From NCBI GenBank assembly GCA_002405525.1, contig DHLY01000054.1:71252-102875 (forward strand): a DNA stretch of 31,624 nt. The letters run 5' to 3'. The position numbers and the translations under genes are program-made. Below the pieces are notes generated by a model that searched no databases, had not been told where the DNA came from, and was given only the letters and a program-made list of their open reading frames with translations. This DNA comes from Proteobacteria bacterium UBA4656 (lineage in GTDB: Bacteria; Pseudomonadota; Gammaproteobacteria; Xanthomonadales; Ahniellaceae). Below, in pieces: positions 8,007 through 16,264 of this stretch (positions within the stretch are counted from its first letter, which is position 1; each line of letters opens with the position of its first letter).

Positions 8007-9704
8007 ATGACCCACGCCCCCAACATCGCCGACGCCCTGCGCGAAGCCGCGCGCGCCGCGCCCGACCGGATCGCGATGCGCATCCCCGTCTGCCGCGCGG
8101 CCGACGGCGCGACGCGCTGGCGCGAACTGAGCTACCGCGAGCTCGACGGCGGCAGCGAGCGGCTCGCCGCCGGCCTTGCCGCGTCAGGCATCGGCGCCGG
8201 CGTGCGCACGGTGCTGATGGTGCGCCCGGGCGAGCCGCTGTTCCTGCTGATGTTCGCCCTGTTCAAGGCCGGCGCGGTGCCGGTGCTGGTCGATCCCGGC
8301 ATCGACCGCGGTGCGCTCAAGGCCTGCCTCGCCGAGGCGCGGCCGGAGGCCTTCATCGGCATCCCGCTGGCGCAGGCGGCGAGCGTGCTGCTGGGCTGGG
8401 GCAAGGCCACGATCCGAGCCCGCGTCACGGTCGGCGCGCGCACCTGGTTCTGGGGCGGACACACGCTCGACGCGGTGCGCGCGCGCGGCCGCACGGCGCC
8501 ACCGGCGCGGCCATCGGCCGATGCCGACGCGCTGGCCGCGATCCTGTTCACCTCCGGCTCCACCGGTGTGCCCAAGGGCGTGGAATACACGCACGCCAAC
8601 TTCATCGCCCAAGTGGCGCTGATCCGCGACGCCTTCGGCATCGCGCCGGGCGAGGTCGACCTGCCGACCTTCCCGCCGTTCGCGCTGTTCGATCCCGGGC
8701 TCGGCATGACCAGCGTGATCCCCGACATGGATCCCACGCGGCCGGGCAGCGCCGATCCGCGGCGGCTGGTCGCCGCGATCGAGGAACACGGCTGCACCAC
8801 CATGTTCGGCTCGCCCGCGCTGCTCGACAACCTCACGCGCTTCGCCGAAGCCGCCGACCTGCGCCTGCCGCGCCTGCGCCGCGTGCTGTCGGCCGGCGCG
8901 CCGGTGCATCCGGACGTGGTCGAGCGCACCTTCCGCATGCTGCCGGCGGACGCGACCGTATGGACGCCCTACGGCGCCACCGAGTGTCTGCCGGTGGCGG
9001 TGATCGAGGGCCGCGAGATCCTGCGCGTGCGCGCGCGCACCGACACCGGCGGCGGGATCTGTGTCGGCCGCCCCCTGCCCGCCAATACGGTGCGTGTGAT
9101 TCGCATCGACGACGGCGAGATCGCCGAGTGGTCCGACGATCTCGTGCTGCCGCCGGGCACGATCGGCGAGATCACCGTCGACGGCCCCAGCGCCACGCGC
9201 GGGTATTTCGGTCGCGACGAGGCCACGCGGCTGGCGAAGATCCGTGACCGTGGACGCCTCGTGCACCGCATGGGAGACGTCGGCTATTTCGACGAGGATG
9301 GCCTGCTCTGGTACTGCGGGCGCAAGAGCCATCGCGTGGTCACCCGCCGCGGCCCGCTCTACACCGAGTCCATCGAGGGCATCTACAACGCGCATCCCGC
9401 CGTGCGCCGCACAGCCCTCGTCGGCGTCGGCCCGCGCGACGATCGGATGCCTGTGTTGTGCGTCGAGCTCGCCGACCGCATGCGGACCAACGAGTGGCCG
9501 TCGATCAAGGCGGAACTGCGCGAACTGGGCGAACGCCATGCGGTCAGCCGCGGCATCCGCGAGTTCGTGCTGCACTGGGGGTTTCCGGTCGACATCCGCC
9601 ACAACGCGAAGATCGGCCGCGAACGGTTGGCTTTCTGGGCCTCGCAGCGCGTGTTCTACAAGCCATGGCAGCCGGCCGCCACGCCGGAGGCGATCGAGGG
9701 ATGA
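8007..9704 (+). CDS. oleC: OleC, ATP-dependent beta-lactone synthetase
   Basis: OleC is an acyl-adenylate-forming enzyme that converts the 2-alkyl-3-hydroxyacid from OleD into a cis-beta-lactone with ATP. The 565-residue product from ATG 8007 (ggag site 7 nt upstream) is typical of the family. The P-loop-like A3 motif FTSGSTGVPKG lies at residues 181-191, PYGATE (A5) at 321-326, and GDVGYFDEDGLLWYCGRKSH (A7/A8) at about 423-442. The C-terminal HNAKIGRERL supplies the usual late lysine. The specific assignment as OleC, not a fatty acyl-CoA ligase, rests on the YGATECLPV signature and on oleD following and oleA-oleB preceding. The oleB-oleC gap is 3.8 kb because of the reversed TonB receptor/phosphatase pair, so oleC probably has its own promoter in 7831-8006. 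Confidence 0.95.
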   Translation: MTHAPNIADALREAARAAPDRIAMRIPVCRAADGATRWRELSYRELDGGSERLAAGLAASGIGAGVRTVLMVRPGEPLFLLMFALFKAGAVPVLVDPGIDRGALKACLAEARPEAFIGIPLAQAASVLLGWGKATIRARVTVGARTWFWGGHTLDAVRARGRTAPPARPSADADALAAILFTSGSTGVPKGVEYTHANFIAQVALIRDAFGIAPGEVDLPTFPPFALFDPGLGMTSVIPDMDPTRPGSADPRRLVAAIEEHGCTTMFGSPALLDNLTRFAEAADLRLPRLRRVLSAGAPVHPDVVERTFRMLPADATVWTPYGATECLPVAVIEGREILRVRARTDTGGGICVGRPLPANTVRVIRIDDGEIAEWSDDLVLPPGTIGEITVDGPSATRGYFGRDEATRLAKIRDRGRLVHRMGDVGYFDEDGLLWYCGRKSHRVVTRRGPLYTESIEGIYNAHPAVRRTALVGVGPRDDRMPVLCVELADRMRTNEWPSIKAELRELGERHAVSRGIREFVLHWGFPVDIRHNAKIGRERLAFWASQRVFYKPWQPAATPEAIEG

Positions 9705-9801
9705 CCGCCGCCGCCGCCCGCGTCGCCGGTGGGATGCCTTGTGGCAGCCGCGCGCGCGCCGGGATCACCGGTGTACCGCGGGCGATGCCGAATGAACCCC
9801 T

Positions 9802-9819
9802 CGCCCCGCTTGCGGGGCG
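9802..9819. repeat. Short perfect hairpin in the oleC-oleD gap
   Basis: The sequence cgccccgc-tt-gcggggcg is an 8-bp inverted repeat with a 2-nt centre, about 100 nt after the oleC stop. It could be an intrinsic stop or part of a dispersed intergenic repeat. No T-run follows, so I do not call it a terminator. Confidence 0.5.
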
Positions 9820-9869
9820 GGGAGCAAGAGTGGAGGGCGGGGATCGCGCCGTCCCCCTGACCCCGCGGG

Positions 9870-9927
9870 AGCCGCGTCAGCGGCGACCGCAGCCTGTCCG
9901 ATCGCCGCGACCGCCGCTGACGCGGCT
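9870..9927. repeat. REPIN-like inverted repeat between oleC and oleD
   Basis: Perfect 16-nt inverted arms lie at 9870-9885 (agccgcgtcagcggcg) and 9912-9927 (its reverse complement), separated by 26 nt. The right flank reads tgacgcggcttgcaca, which differs by one base from tgacgcggcttccaca at 15371-15386, so these two loci are copies of one dispersed family. It occupies part of the 268-nt oleC-oleD gap and could influence oleD expression by forming an mRNA hairpin. Confidence 0.75.
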
Positions 9928-9972
9928 TGCACACGGCGCCGGTCGCATTCGCGGGTCCGGGAGTCGGCGACC

Positions 9973-10968
9973 ATGAAAGTCCTCGTCACCGGCGGCGGCG
10001 GTTTCCTCGGCCAGGCGATCTGCCGCCTGCTGCGCGCACGCGGCGACGCCGTGCTCAGCGTGGCGCGCAACCGCTATCCCGCGCTGGACGCGCTCGGCGT
10101 CGAGCAGCAGCGCGTCGACCTCGCCGAGCTCGACCCGCTGCTCGCCGCGGCGCGCGGCTGCGAGGCCATCATCCACGTGGCGGCGAAACCTGGCGCCTGG
10201 GGCCGTTATGCTGACTACCATGCCGCCAACGTCACCGGCACCGACCACGTCATCGCGGCCTGCCGCAGGCACGGCATCCCGCGCCTGGTCTACACCTCCA
10301 CGCCGAGCGTGGTGCACGCCGGCGGCGACCTCGAGGGCGTCGACGAATCGGTGCCCTACCCGGCGCATTTCCGCGCCCACTACCCGGCGACCAAGGCGAT
10401 CGCCGAGCAGCGCGTGCTGACCGCCAACGACGCCACGCTGTCCACCGTGGCGCTGCGCCCGCACCTGATCTGGGGCCCCGGCGACAACCACCTGCTGCCG
10501 CGCATCGTCGACCGCGCGCGCGCCGGCCGGCTGCGCTTCGTCGGCTCCGTGCGAAAGAAGATCGACGTGGTCTACGTCGACAACGCGGCGCAGGCGCACC
10601 TCGACGCGCTGGACCGCGTGGCGCCCGGCGCGGTCTGCGCCGGGCGCGCCTACTTCATCAGCAACGGCGAGCCGGTCTACGCCGACGACATGATCAACGC
10701 CATGCTGCGCGCCTGCGGCTTGCCGCCGGAGACGCGCCGCGTGCCCTACGGGCTGGCGTTCGCGATCGGCGCCGTGCTGGAGGGCATCTACACCGTGTTC
10801 CGCATCGAAGCGGAGCCGCCGATGACGCGCTTCGTCGCCGAACAGCTCGCCACCGCGCACTGGTACGACATTTCCGCGGCGCGCCGCGACCTCGGCTACG
10901 CGCCGCGGGTGAGCGTGGCAGAAGGACTGCAGCGCCTGGCGGCGTGGTGGGGCACCATGGTGCGCTGA
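9973..10968 (+). CDS. oleD: OleD, NADPH-dependent 2-alkyl-3-ketoacid reductase
   Basis: OleD reduces the OleA product to the 2-alkyl-3-hydroxyacid. The 331-residue product is an extended short-chain dehydrogenase (epimerase/3-beta-HSD type). The N-terminal Rossmann motif is VTGGGGFLG (residues 5-13). The catalytic pair is Tyr137 and Lys141 in HYPATK, and the serine region is YTSTPSVV (107-114). The substrate-domain signature RPHLIWGPGDNHLLPR is also present. The family is shared with sterol dehydrogenases, but the position behind oleC on the same strand supports OleD. The 268-nt gap to oleC holds two palindromic elements and no gene I can support; a small open frame running from 9701 across the oleD start looks non-coding. 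Confidence 0.94.
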   Translation: MKVLVTGGGGFLGQAICRLLRARGDAVLSVARNRYPALDALGVEQQRVDLAELDPLLAAARGCEAIIHVAAKPGAWGRYADYHAANVTGTDHVIAACRRHGIPRLVYTSTPSVVHAGGDLEGVDESVPYPAHFRAHYPATKAIAEQRVLTANDATLSTVALRPHLIWGPGDNHLLPRIVDRARAGRLRFVGSVRKKIDVVYVDNAAQAHLDALDRVAPGAVCAGRAYFISNGEPVYADDMINAMLRACGLPPETRRVPYGLAFAIGAVLEGIYTVFRIEAEPPMTRFVAEQLATAHWYDISAARRDLGYAPRVSVAEGLQRLAAWWGTMVR

Positions 10969-11040
10969 AAGGCGGTGAAAAAACAGCCTCTCAGGCAGGC
11001 CGTGGATGGCCCGCGCGCGGGTCATGCGCGCGAGTGCATC

Positions 11041-11108
11041 ATTCGCGGAAGCGAATCCGGACCGGTGCCGGACTGGCGACTGGAAAACGCACAGGATGTG
11101 GGTTTTCC
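11041..11108. terminator. Bidirectional hairpin terminator region between oleD and the peroxidase gene
   Basis: Two hairpins lie in the 169-nt gap between convergent genes. The first is attcgc-ggaa-gcgaat at 11041-11056. The second has 12-nt arms at 11082-11093 (ggaaaacgcaca) and 11097-11108 (tgtgggttttcc), with one mismatch and a gga loop. Its A-tract on one side and T-tract on the other are what is expected of an intrinsic terminator working in both directions. Confidence 0.6.
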
Positions 11109-11137
11109 GACCCTCTGAGTCCGAGCGCGGGCTCCGC

Positions 11138-12832
11138 TCAGGGCTCGAAGCCGTTGCCGAACAGATCCGGGGACAGGCCTTCGAGGCGGAACGACACGCT
11201 GTTGCTCGACGCCACGCCGCCGGTGGCGCCGGCGTCGACCACGAACACGCGCAGGAACAGCGGCACGTCGGCGAGCGAGGCATCGCCCGGCAGGGGGATG
11301 TTGAGCGATCCGTTGCCAGCCGCATCCAGCGTGAACTGGACGTCCTGCAGTGCGGCGCCCGTGAGCGACTGCGGGTCGGCCAGCGCGAGACGCGCGGTCG
11401 CGACCGCACCGGCAGCGCCACCCTCCAGCCCGATCGTGAAGTTGTTTCCGCCGGCCAGCGGAGGTTCGATGGCGATCAGGCGCGGCACCACCCCGTTGCC
11501 GCCGGTAGTTCCGGCGCTCGCCGGTTGCGGCGCGCGCGCCGACCCCGCGAAAAGCTGCGGCCGCGCGAAGGGGCCGGTTTCGTCGCGCACGCGCGGGTCG
11601 GTCAGCGGTCGGCGCAGGAAGGTGACGATCGCAGCCTGCTGCTGCGCGCTGAGGTTCAGCGGCACGATGCGCGGGTCCTTGTTGGGCGCGGTGAAGTCGC
11701 CGCCACGGTTGTAGAACGCGACCACATCCTCGAGCGTGGCCAGCCGGCCGTCCGCCATGTAGGGAGCGCTCAGCTCGACGTTCCGCAACCCCGGTACCCG
11801 CATGCGACCTCGATCGTCTTCGAGGTTGGAGGCCGCGAACCGCCCCGGGTCGGCGGATCGGGGGCGCACCCCGAGGTACATGAACCCGCCGGTGCTGAGC
11901 AGCCCACCGGCGTGGCAGGCCGAGCAGCGGGCCTGCACAAACATGTTGCGTCCCTCGATCTCGGCCGGGGTCATGGCATCGGTCTGCCCGGCGAGGTTCA
12001 GGTCGTGCGGCGTCTGGTTGGACACCAGGGTGCGCTGGTAGGCGGCGAGCGCCATCGCCATCCGCGCCGAGCCGACGCCGGGACTGCCGAAGGCGGCCTC
12101 GAACAGCGCCGGATAGCTGCGTTCGCCGAGCCGGCCGGCGACGTCGGCCGGGATGTTGCGCGCCAGGCCCAGCGGACGCACCGCCGCGATGCGCGCGGCC
12201 ATGTCGGCCAGCGTGCCGCCGACGTGGGCCATCTCCTGCGTGTTCACCAGGGGGTCCAGTCCCTGGTGCTCGAGGGCGCCCGCCGGCACGTTGGGCGCGT
12301 TCGCGATGGGCGGCTGGATGATCACCTGCCCGGTGTCCGGGTCGCGGAACACATTGCCGGCGCGCCCGTCCCAGAGCAGGTTGCCCACGAAGCCCGCGTT
12401 GATGCTCGAGATGGCCTGCCGGGTGCCCACCTGCGGACGCAGGCCGAAGATCGGGCTGGCGAGATAGCGGCCGTCGGCGTCGTGCCGGGGCACGCCGGCG
12501 GCGCCGATCGAATCGTCCGCCGTGCCGAACACGTTGTCGGGGCCCGGGTGGCGGCTGTTCGCGGTGTCAGCCGGCAACCGCGGGTCGGACCCGCCGGCAC
12601 GCGGCATGTGGCAGGTGCCGCAGGCCACGGTGCCGGTGCGCGAGAGCTGCTCGTCCCAGAACAGCGCAAAGCCCAGATCGATTTTGGCCTGGGTCTGCTG
12701 GTTCTGCGGCGGCACCGGGGACCCACCGAGCGGTGCGAACGGCGACTGGGCCGGCTGCCCGAACGCGGGGCCGGCAAGCCCTGACAGGGCGAGAATCAGG
12801 GTCGGAAGGATGCGCGATGGGTGTGGATGCAT
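11138..12832 (-). CDS. Secreted di-haem cytochrome c peroxidase/MauG-like protein with extra C-terminal domain
   Basis: The 564-residue product from ATG 12832 (agagg site upstream) has a signal peptide (MHPHPSRILPTLILALSGLA...FGQ) and two haem-attachment motifs: CGTCH at 71-75 and CSACH at 303-307. The spacing and intervening segments (GLRPQVGTRQAISSINAGF, NLLWDGRAGN, VGGTLADM) fit the bacterial di-haem cytochrome c peroxidase/MauG superfamily. It would act in the periplasm or be exported, either reducing H2O2 or oxidising another substrate. After the peroxidase core (to about residue 430) there is an added domain of about 120 residues, probably beta-sandwich, ending DLFGNGFEP. I recall similar F.(N/D)GFE tails on exported Xanthomonadales proteins. 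An open frame continues upstream of the chosen start into ubiJ/ubiB antisense and is not coding. Confidence 0.9.
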   Translation of the reverse strand: MHPHPSRILPTLILALSGLAGPAFGQPAQSPFAPLGGSPVPPQNQQTQAKIDLGFALFWDEQLSRTGTVACGTCHMPRAGGSDPRLPADTANSRHPGPDNVFGTADDSIGAAGVPRHDADGRYLASPIFGLRPQVGTRQAISSINAGFVGNLLWDGRAGNVFRDPDTGQVIIQPPIANAPNVPAGALEHQGLDPLVNTQEMAHVGGTLADMAARIAAVRPLGLARNIPADVAGRLGERSYPALFEAAFGSPGVGSARMAMALAAYQRTLVSNQTPHDLNLAGQTDAMTPAEIEGRNMFVQARCSACHAGGLLSTGGFMYLGVRPRSADPGRFAASNLEDDRGRMRVPGLRNVELSAPYMADGRLATLEDVVAFYNRGGDFTAPNKDPRIVPLNLSAQQQAAIVTFLRRPLTDPRVRDETGPFARPQLFAGSARAPQPASAGTTGGNGVVPRLIAIEPPLAGGNNFTIGLEGGAAGAVATARLALADPQSLTGAALQDVQFTLDAAGNGSLNIPLPGDASLADVPLFLRVFVVDAGATGGVASSNSVSFRLEGLSPDLFGNGFEP

Positions 12833-12975
12833 GACGCCTCTCGGTTGGCGGCTGGAACCAGCACTGCGCCGCGATGGTGCAGCCGGAAAGCCCCCGCGGA
12901 TCGCTCGGCACATCGTAGGCGTCCCGCATCCGCGCCTACACGCAGGTCTTCCTCTCGCCGCCTTACGATAGGGGC

Positions 12976-13629
12976 ATGACACAAAGCCCTGCTCAACCAC
13001 CGCCGCCGCTGGTCGGCCCGATCCTGCCGCTGATCGGACGCGTGCTGGAGACCCTGCTCGACCGCGCCCTGGCGCTCGATCCGGCCGGCCGCGAACGGCT
13101 CGCACCGTTCGAGGGCCGGCCCATCGAACTGACCTGGGCGCCGGCCGACCTCGGCCTGCGCCTGACGGTTGCCGACGGCCGCGTTGCGGTCGGTCCCCGG
13201 CAGGGCGCGGCCGATCTGTCGCTGGCCGGCACCCTGGTCGGCTTCGCGCGTCTGGCCTTTCCCGACCGCGCGGGCGCGCTGCCGGCGGGCAAGGTCCAGA
13301 TGGCCGGCGACGCCGACCTGGCGCGCGCCATCGGCCAGCTGGCGCAGGGCTTCGAGCCCGACCTCGAGGCCGCGCTCGGGCGCGTGCTCGGCGACACCCG
13401 CGGCGCGATCGTCGCCACCACCCTGCGCGAGGCCCTCGCCTGGGCGCGGCGCAGCGCGTCCACCTTGGCCGAGGATGGTGCCGACTTCCTGCGCGAGGAA
13501 TCGCGCGATGTCCCGACGCGCGACGAGGTCGACGCCTTCCACGCCGACGTCGACCGGTTGCGCGACGACGTCGAGCGGCTCGCGGCGCGTCTGGCCCGGG
13601 TCCGCGCCGGCCTGGAGCGGGGGCCGTGA
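12976..13629 (+). CDS. ubiJ: UbiJ, SCP2-domain ubiquinone biosynthesis accessory factor
   Basis: UbiJ is a non-enzymatic lipid-binding factor of the soluble Ubi complex, needed for aerobic coenzyme Q synthesis. The 217-residue product shows an N-terminal SCP2-like domain (about residues 20-120, containing [17 protein letters not shown] and the typical [19 protein letters not shown] helix). A helical, acidic/basic C-terminus follows, with a likely coiled coil ([30 protein letters not shown], 184-214). The gene overlaps the GTG of ubiB by 4 nt (GTGA), the standard translational coupling seen in ubiE-J-B operons. ubiE is not adjacent here; the upstream neighbour is the divergent peroxidase gene, 143 nt away. 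Confidence 0.9.
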   Translation: MTQSPAQPPPPLVGPILPLIGRVLETLLDRALALDPAGRERLAPFEGRPIELTWAPADLGLRLTVADGRVAVGPRQGAADLSLAGTLVGFARLAFPDRAGALPAGKVQMAGDADLARAIGQLAQGFEPDLEAALGRVLGDTRGAIVATTLREALAWARRSASTLAEDGADFLREESRDVPTRDEVDAFHADVDRLRDDVERLAARLARVRAGLERGP

Positions 13630-15299
13630 GGACCCCGCTGCGCTCCTTCGCGCGTCTGTTCCACATCGCGCGCGTGCTGTTGCGCCACCGGCTCGACGAG
13701 TTGCTCGATGCCACCCATCTGTTCCGCTGGCTGCGCCCGCTGCGCGCGGTGATCGCGCCCACGCCGGCGTCGATCGCGGCCCTGCCGCGCGGCGCGCGGC
13801 TGCGCCTGGCGCTCGAGGAACTCGGTCCGATCTTCGTCAAGTTCGGCCAGATCCTGTCCACCCGCCGCGACCTGCTGCCGCCCGACGTGGCGGATGAACT
13901 GGCCCTGCTGCAGGACCGGGTGAAGCCCTTCCCCGGCGAACAGGCGCGCGATGCGATAGAGGCCGCGCTGGGCAAGCCGGTGTCCGGACTGTTCGCAGCG
14001 TTCGACATCGAACCGCTGGCCTCGGCCTCGGTGGCGCAGGTCCACGCCGCGCAGTTGCCCGACGGCACCGAGGTGGTGGTCAAGGTGTTGCGCCCCGCCG
14101 TGCACCAGCGGGTGGCCACTGACCTGGGCCTGCTGCGCACGCTGGCCGCCTTCGCCCAGCGCTATGCGCCGAATGCCAGGCACATCCGGCCGCTCGACGT
14201 GGTGGCCGAGATCGAACGCACTCTCGTCGATGAACTCGATCTGCAGCGCGAGGGCGCCAACGCCTCGGTGTTCCGCCGCTTCTGGGAGGGCTCGAACGAC
14301 CTGCTGGTGCCGCAGGTCCACTGGTCGCATTCGGCCGAGGGCGTGCTGACCCTGCAGCGCGTGCGCGGCATCGCCAGCGACGACGTGGCGAAGCTGGATG
14401 CGGCCGGCATCGACCGCAAGAAGCTCGCGGCCAAGGGGGTGCAGCTGTTCTACACCCAGGTGTTCCGCGACAACTTCTTCCACGCCGACGCTCATGCAGG
14501 CAACATCTGGGTCGACCCGGATCGCCCCGACGAGCCGCGCTTCATCGCGCTCGACTTCGGGATCATGGGCGCGCTGCCCGAGATCGACCAGTGGTATCTG
14601 GCGGCGAACTTCGAGGCGATGTTCAAGCGCGACTACCGCCGCATCGCCGTGCTGCACATCGAGGCCGGATGGATGCCGGATCACATCCGCGTCGACGACC
14701 TCGAGAGCGCCGTGCGCGCGGTTTGCGAGCCCTACTTCACCCGACCGCTGGCGGAGATTTCGCTGGGCGAGGTGCTGGTCAAGCTGTTCTCGGTCGCGCG
14801 CCGCTACGAGCTCACCATCCAGCCGCAGTTGATCCTGCTGCAGAAGACCCTGCTCAACATCGAGGGCGTGGGCCGCCTGCTCGACCCGCAGCTCGACATC
14901 TGGGCGGTGGCGCACCCGGTGCTGGAGAAGATCTTGCGCGAGAAGTATTCCCTGCGCGCGCTGGGCGAGGACTTCCGCAGGCACCTGCCGGACCTGGTGC
15001 GCGGCGCGCCGGAACTGCCGCGGCTGGTGCACGCCTGGCTCAAGCAGTCGGTGGCCGGCGAGCACACGCTCGAAATGCGCAGCCCCGACCTGCACGTGCT
15101 GGCCGAAACCCAGCGCCGTGCCCAGGTAGCCACCGTGCAGGCCGTATTCGGCGCCGGCACCCTGATCGCCGCCAGCGTGCTGTGGGCGCTGGACGCGCCG
15201 GGTCCGAAGTGGTTCGGCATCCCGGTGGTCGCCATTTGCACTGCGGTTGTCAGCGTCGGCAGTTTCGTGCTCGCGTTCCGGCCGGCATCGATCCGCTGA
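13626..15299 (+). CDS. ubiB: UbiB, atypical kinase/ATPase of ubiquinone biosynthesis
   Basis: The 557-residue UbiB (ABC1/COQ8/ADCK family) supports coenzyme Q biosynthesis at the inner membrane through ATPase activity. The GTG start at 13626 overlaps the ubiJ stop. Family hallmarks are all visible: KxGQ (Lys72-Gln75), the alanine-rich loop [10 protein letters not shown] (131-140), the lysine in VVVKVLRP (about 153), ExD (Glu203-Asp205), HADAHAGN (286-293) and ALDFG (Asp310). Two hydrophobic segments at about 498-553 form the C-terminal membrane anchor, and the Arg-containing end RPASIR follows. Nothing appears damaged. The gene ends just before a degenerate REP-like element. Confidence 0.96.
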   Translation: MRTPLRSFARLFHIARVLLRHRLDELLDATHLFRWLRPLRAVIAPTPASIAALPRGARLRLALEELGPIFVKFGQILSTRRDLLPPDVADELALLQDRVKPFPGEQARDAIEAALGKPVSGLFAAFDIEPLASASVAQVHAAQLPDGTEVVVKVLRPAVHQRVATDLGLLRTLAAFAQRYAPNARHIRPLDVVAEIERTLVDELDLQREGANASVFRRFWEGSNDLLVPQVHWSHSAEGVLTLQRVRGIASDDVAKLDAAGIDRKKLAAKGVQLFYTQVFRDNFFHADAHAGNIWVDPDRPDEPRFIALDFGIMGALPEIDQWYLAANFEAMFKRDYRRIAVLHIEAGWMPDHIRVDDLESAVRAVCEPYFTRPLAEISLGEVLVKLFSVARRYELTIQPQLILLQKTLLNIEGVGRLLDPQLDIWAVAHPVLEKILREKYSLRALGEDFRRHLPDLVRGAPELPRLVHAWLKQSVAGEHTLEMRSPDLHVLAETQRRAQVATVQAVFGAGTLIAASVLWALDAPGPKWFGIPVVAICTAVVSVGSFVLAFRPASIR

Positions 15300-15309
15300 G
15301 CGGGGTGTT

Positions 15310-15386
15310 TGTGGGAGCAGGTTCAGCCGGCGATCGGGCGATCGGGGTGGCGGCGAGATTGATCACCGCCTGACGCGGCTTCCACA
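15310..15386. repeat. Degenerate REP-like inverted repeat
   Basis: Outer arms tgtgggagc (15310-15318) and gcttccaca (15378-15386) are inverted repeats with one mismatch. The right side, tgacgcggcttccaca (15371-15386), matches the right arm of the 9870-9927 element with one difference, and the left side begins like the 4276 REP. It follows the ubiB stop and precedes the fragmentary region. The rest of 15300-15503 holds no gene that I can support. Confidence 0.6.
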
Positions 15387-15503
15387 GAGCACCGTGTCGT
15401 CCCGGAATCGGCGCGCCGTCGCGACCCACGAGACGCACGCGCGCCAAACCGCGTCACCACCGCAGTGCGCCGAATCCCCGTCCCCGACGACAGGAGACCG
15501 ACG

Positions 15504-15715
15504 ATGGATCGTATCCCCGTGTGCTTCGACCCACGCATGATCGCCGACGCGAAGTCCTTCTCGCCGAGCGCCGGCAAGCCCGGTCTGGTGGTCGACAGAT
15601 GGCACCTGGCCGGCTTCCCGATCGCGATCCGCACGCCACGACCCGCCGATGCCGACCCGCTCAGCGCAGCGCACCACCCGGCCTACGCGGTGGGCGTGTT
15701 GGAGGGCCACACCGC
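15504..15715 (+). pseudogene. 5' fragment of a histone-deacetylase-like amidohydrolase gene
   Basis: An ATG at 15504 with a good caggag site opens a frame beginning MDRIPVCFDPRMIADAKSFS and continuing with PSAGKPGLVVDRWHLAGFPI. The 'DP.M...SfSPSA.KP..VV..W' pattern and the later AAHHPAYAVGVLEG are what I recall of the N-terminus of bacterial class II histone-deacetylase-like proteins. The recognisable part stops after about 70 residues, near 15705-15725. The frame then stays open to 15884 but reads Arg/Ser-rich sequence lying opposite the hydrolase, so it is not native. The remaining ~230 residues, including the catalytic His and Zn-binding Asp/His, are absent from the window. The call is by memory of the family and needs a search. 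Confidence 0.55.
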
Positions 15716-16264
15716 GCGCGGGGTGCCAGTGCGGTCGAGCGCAAGCAGGCGCGCGCGCCACTCGGCGCGCTCGGCGGCGCGCGCGGGATCGGCGACGAAG
15801 GTCCAGCCGCACAGGATGCGCGTGACCCGGCCGGCCGCCGGACGCAAGCCGAACCAGCGCGTGACGAGGTTGAGCAGGCGGTAACGCGGCCGGTGATCCG
15901 GCGACTCCGGCGTGGCAGAAATGTCGATCAGCACCGGCGAGCGCAGCAGTTCCGGGCGCCGGATCGCCAGCCGCAGGCCGACGAAGCCCCCCATCGACAG
16001 CCCCACGAAGTGGACCGGCGCCACGCCGAGGCGTTCGATCAGCGCCGCCGCGTCCGCGGCCACCGTGTCCATGTCGTAGCCGTCGGCCGTGACCTCGCTG
16101 CGGCCCTGGCCGCGGTGGTCCCAGGCGATGCAGCGATGGCGGCCGCGCAGTTCGGCGACCTGCGGCGCGACCAGCCGCGTGTCCCACAGCAGGCCGTGCG
16201 AGAACAGCACCGGTGGACCCTCGCCACCGCTGTCCTCGACGTGCAGGTGAACCGCAGGATGCAA
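15683..16264 (-). pseudogene. C-terminally truncated alpha/beta hydrolase
   Basis: The 193-residue frame begins MHPAVHLHVEDSGGEGPPVL and carries an alpha/beta hydrolase core: FSHGLLWDTR (oxyanion region), AWDHRGQGRS and the nucleophile elbow FVGLSMGGFVGL (Ser near 90). Close relatives are usually about 260 residues with a late Asp and His. Here the sequence stops making family sense after EWRARLLALDRTGT and ends in RAVWPSNTPTA, which is the antisense of the deacetylase-like fragment. The catalytic acid and histidine are therefore missing and the product should be inactive. The start region also looks cut: the frame of the neighbouring secreted protein runs straight into this gene at about 16262. 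It is probably a relic between two breakpoints. Confidence 0.75.

Noticed and set aside
9701..9976. Small + strand frame overlapping the oleC stop and oleD start
   Set aside because: It is Arg/Pro-rich, crosses two palindromic repeats and has no family-like features.
12833..14140. N-terminal extension of the di-haem peroxidase frame to about 1000 residues
   Set aside because: The added codons are Arg/Ser/Pro-rich antisense of ubiJ and ubiB, while a ribosome site and signal peptide mark ATG 12832.
15716..15884. Continuation of the deacetylase-like frame
   Set aside because: After about residue 70 the frame is the antisense of the hydrolase fragment and loses all family resemblance.
16039..16262. 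Last ~75 codons of the secreted repeat protein as genuine protein
   Set aside because: They read the hydrolase fragment in another frame as Arg/Thr/Ala-rich sequence; the repeat pattern stops before them.
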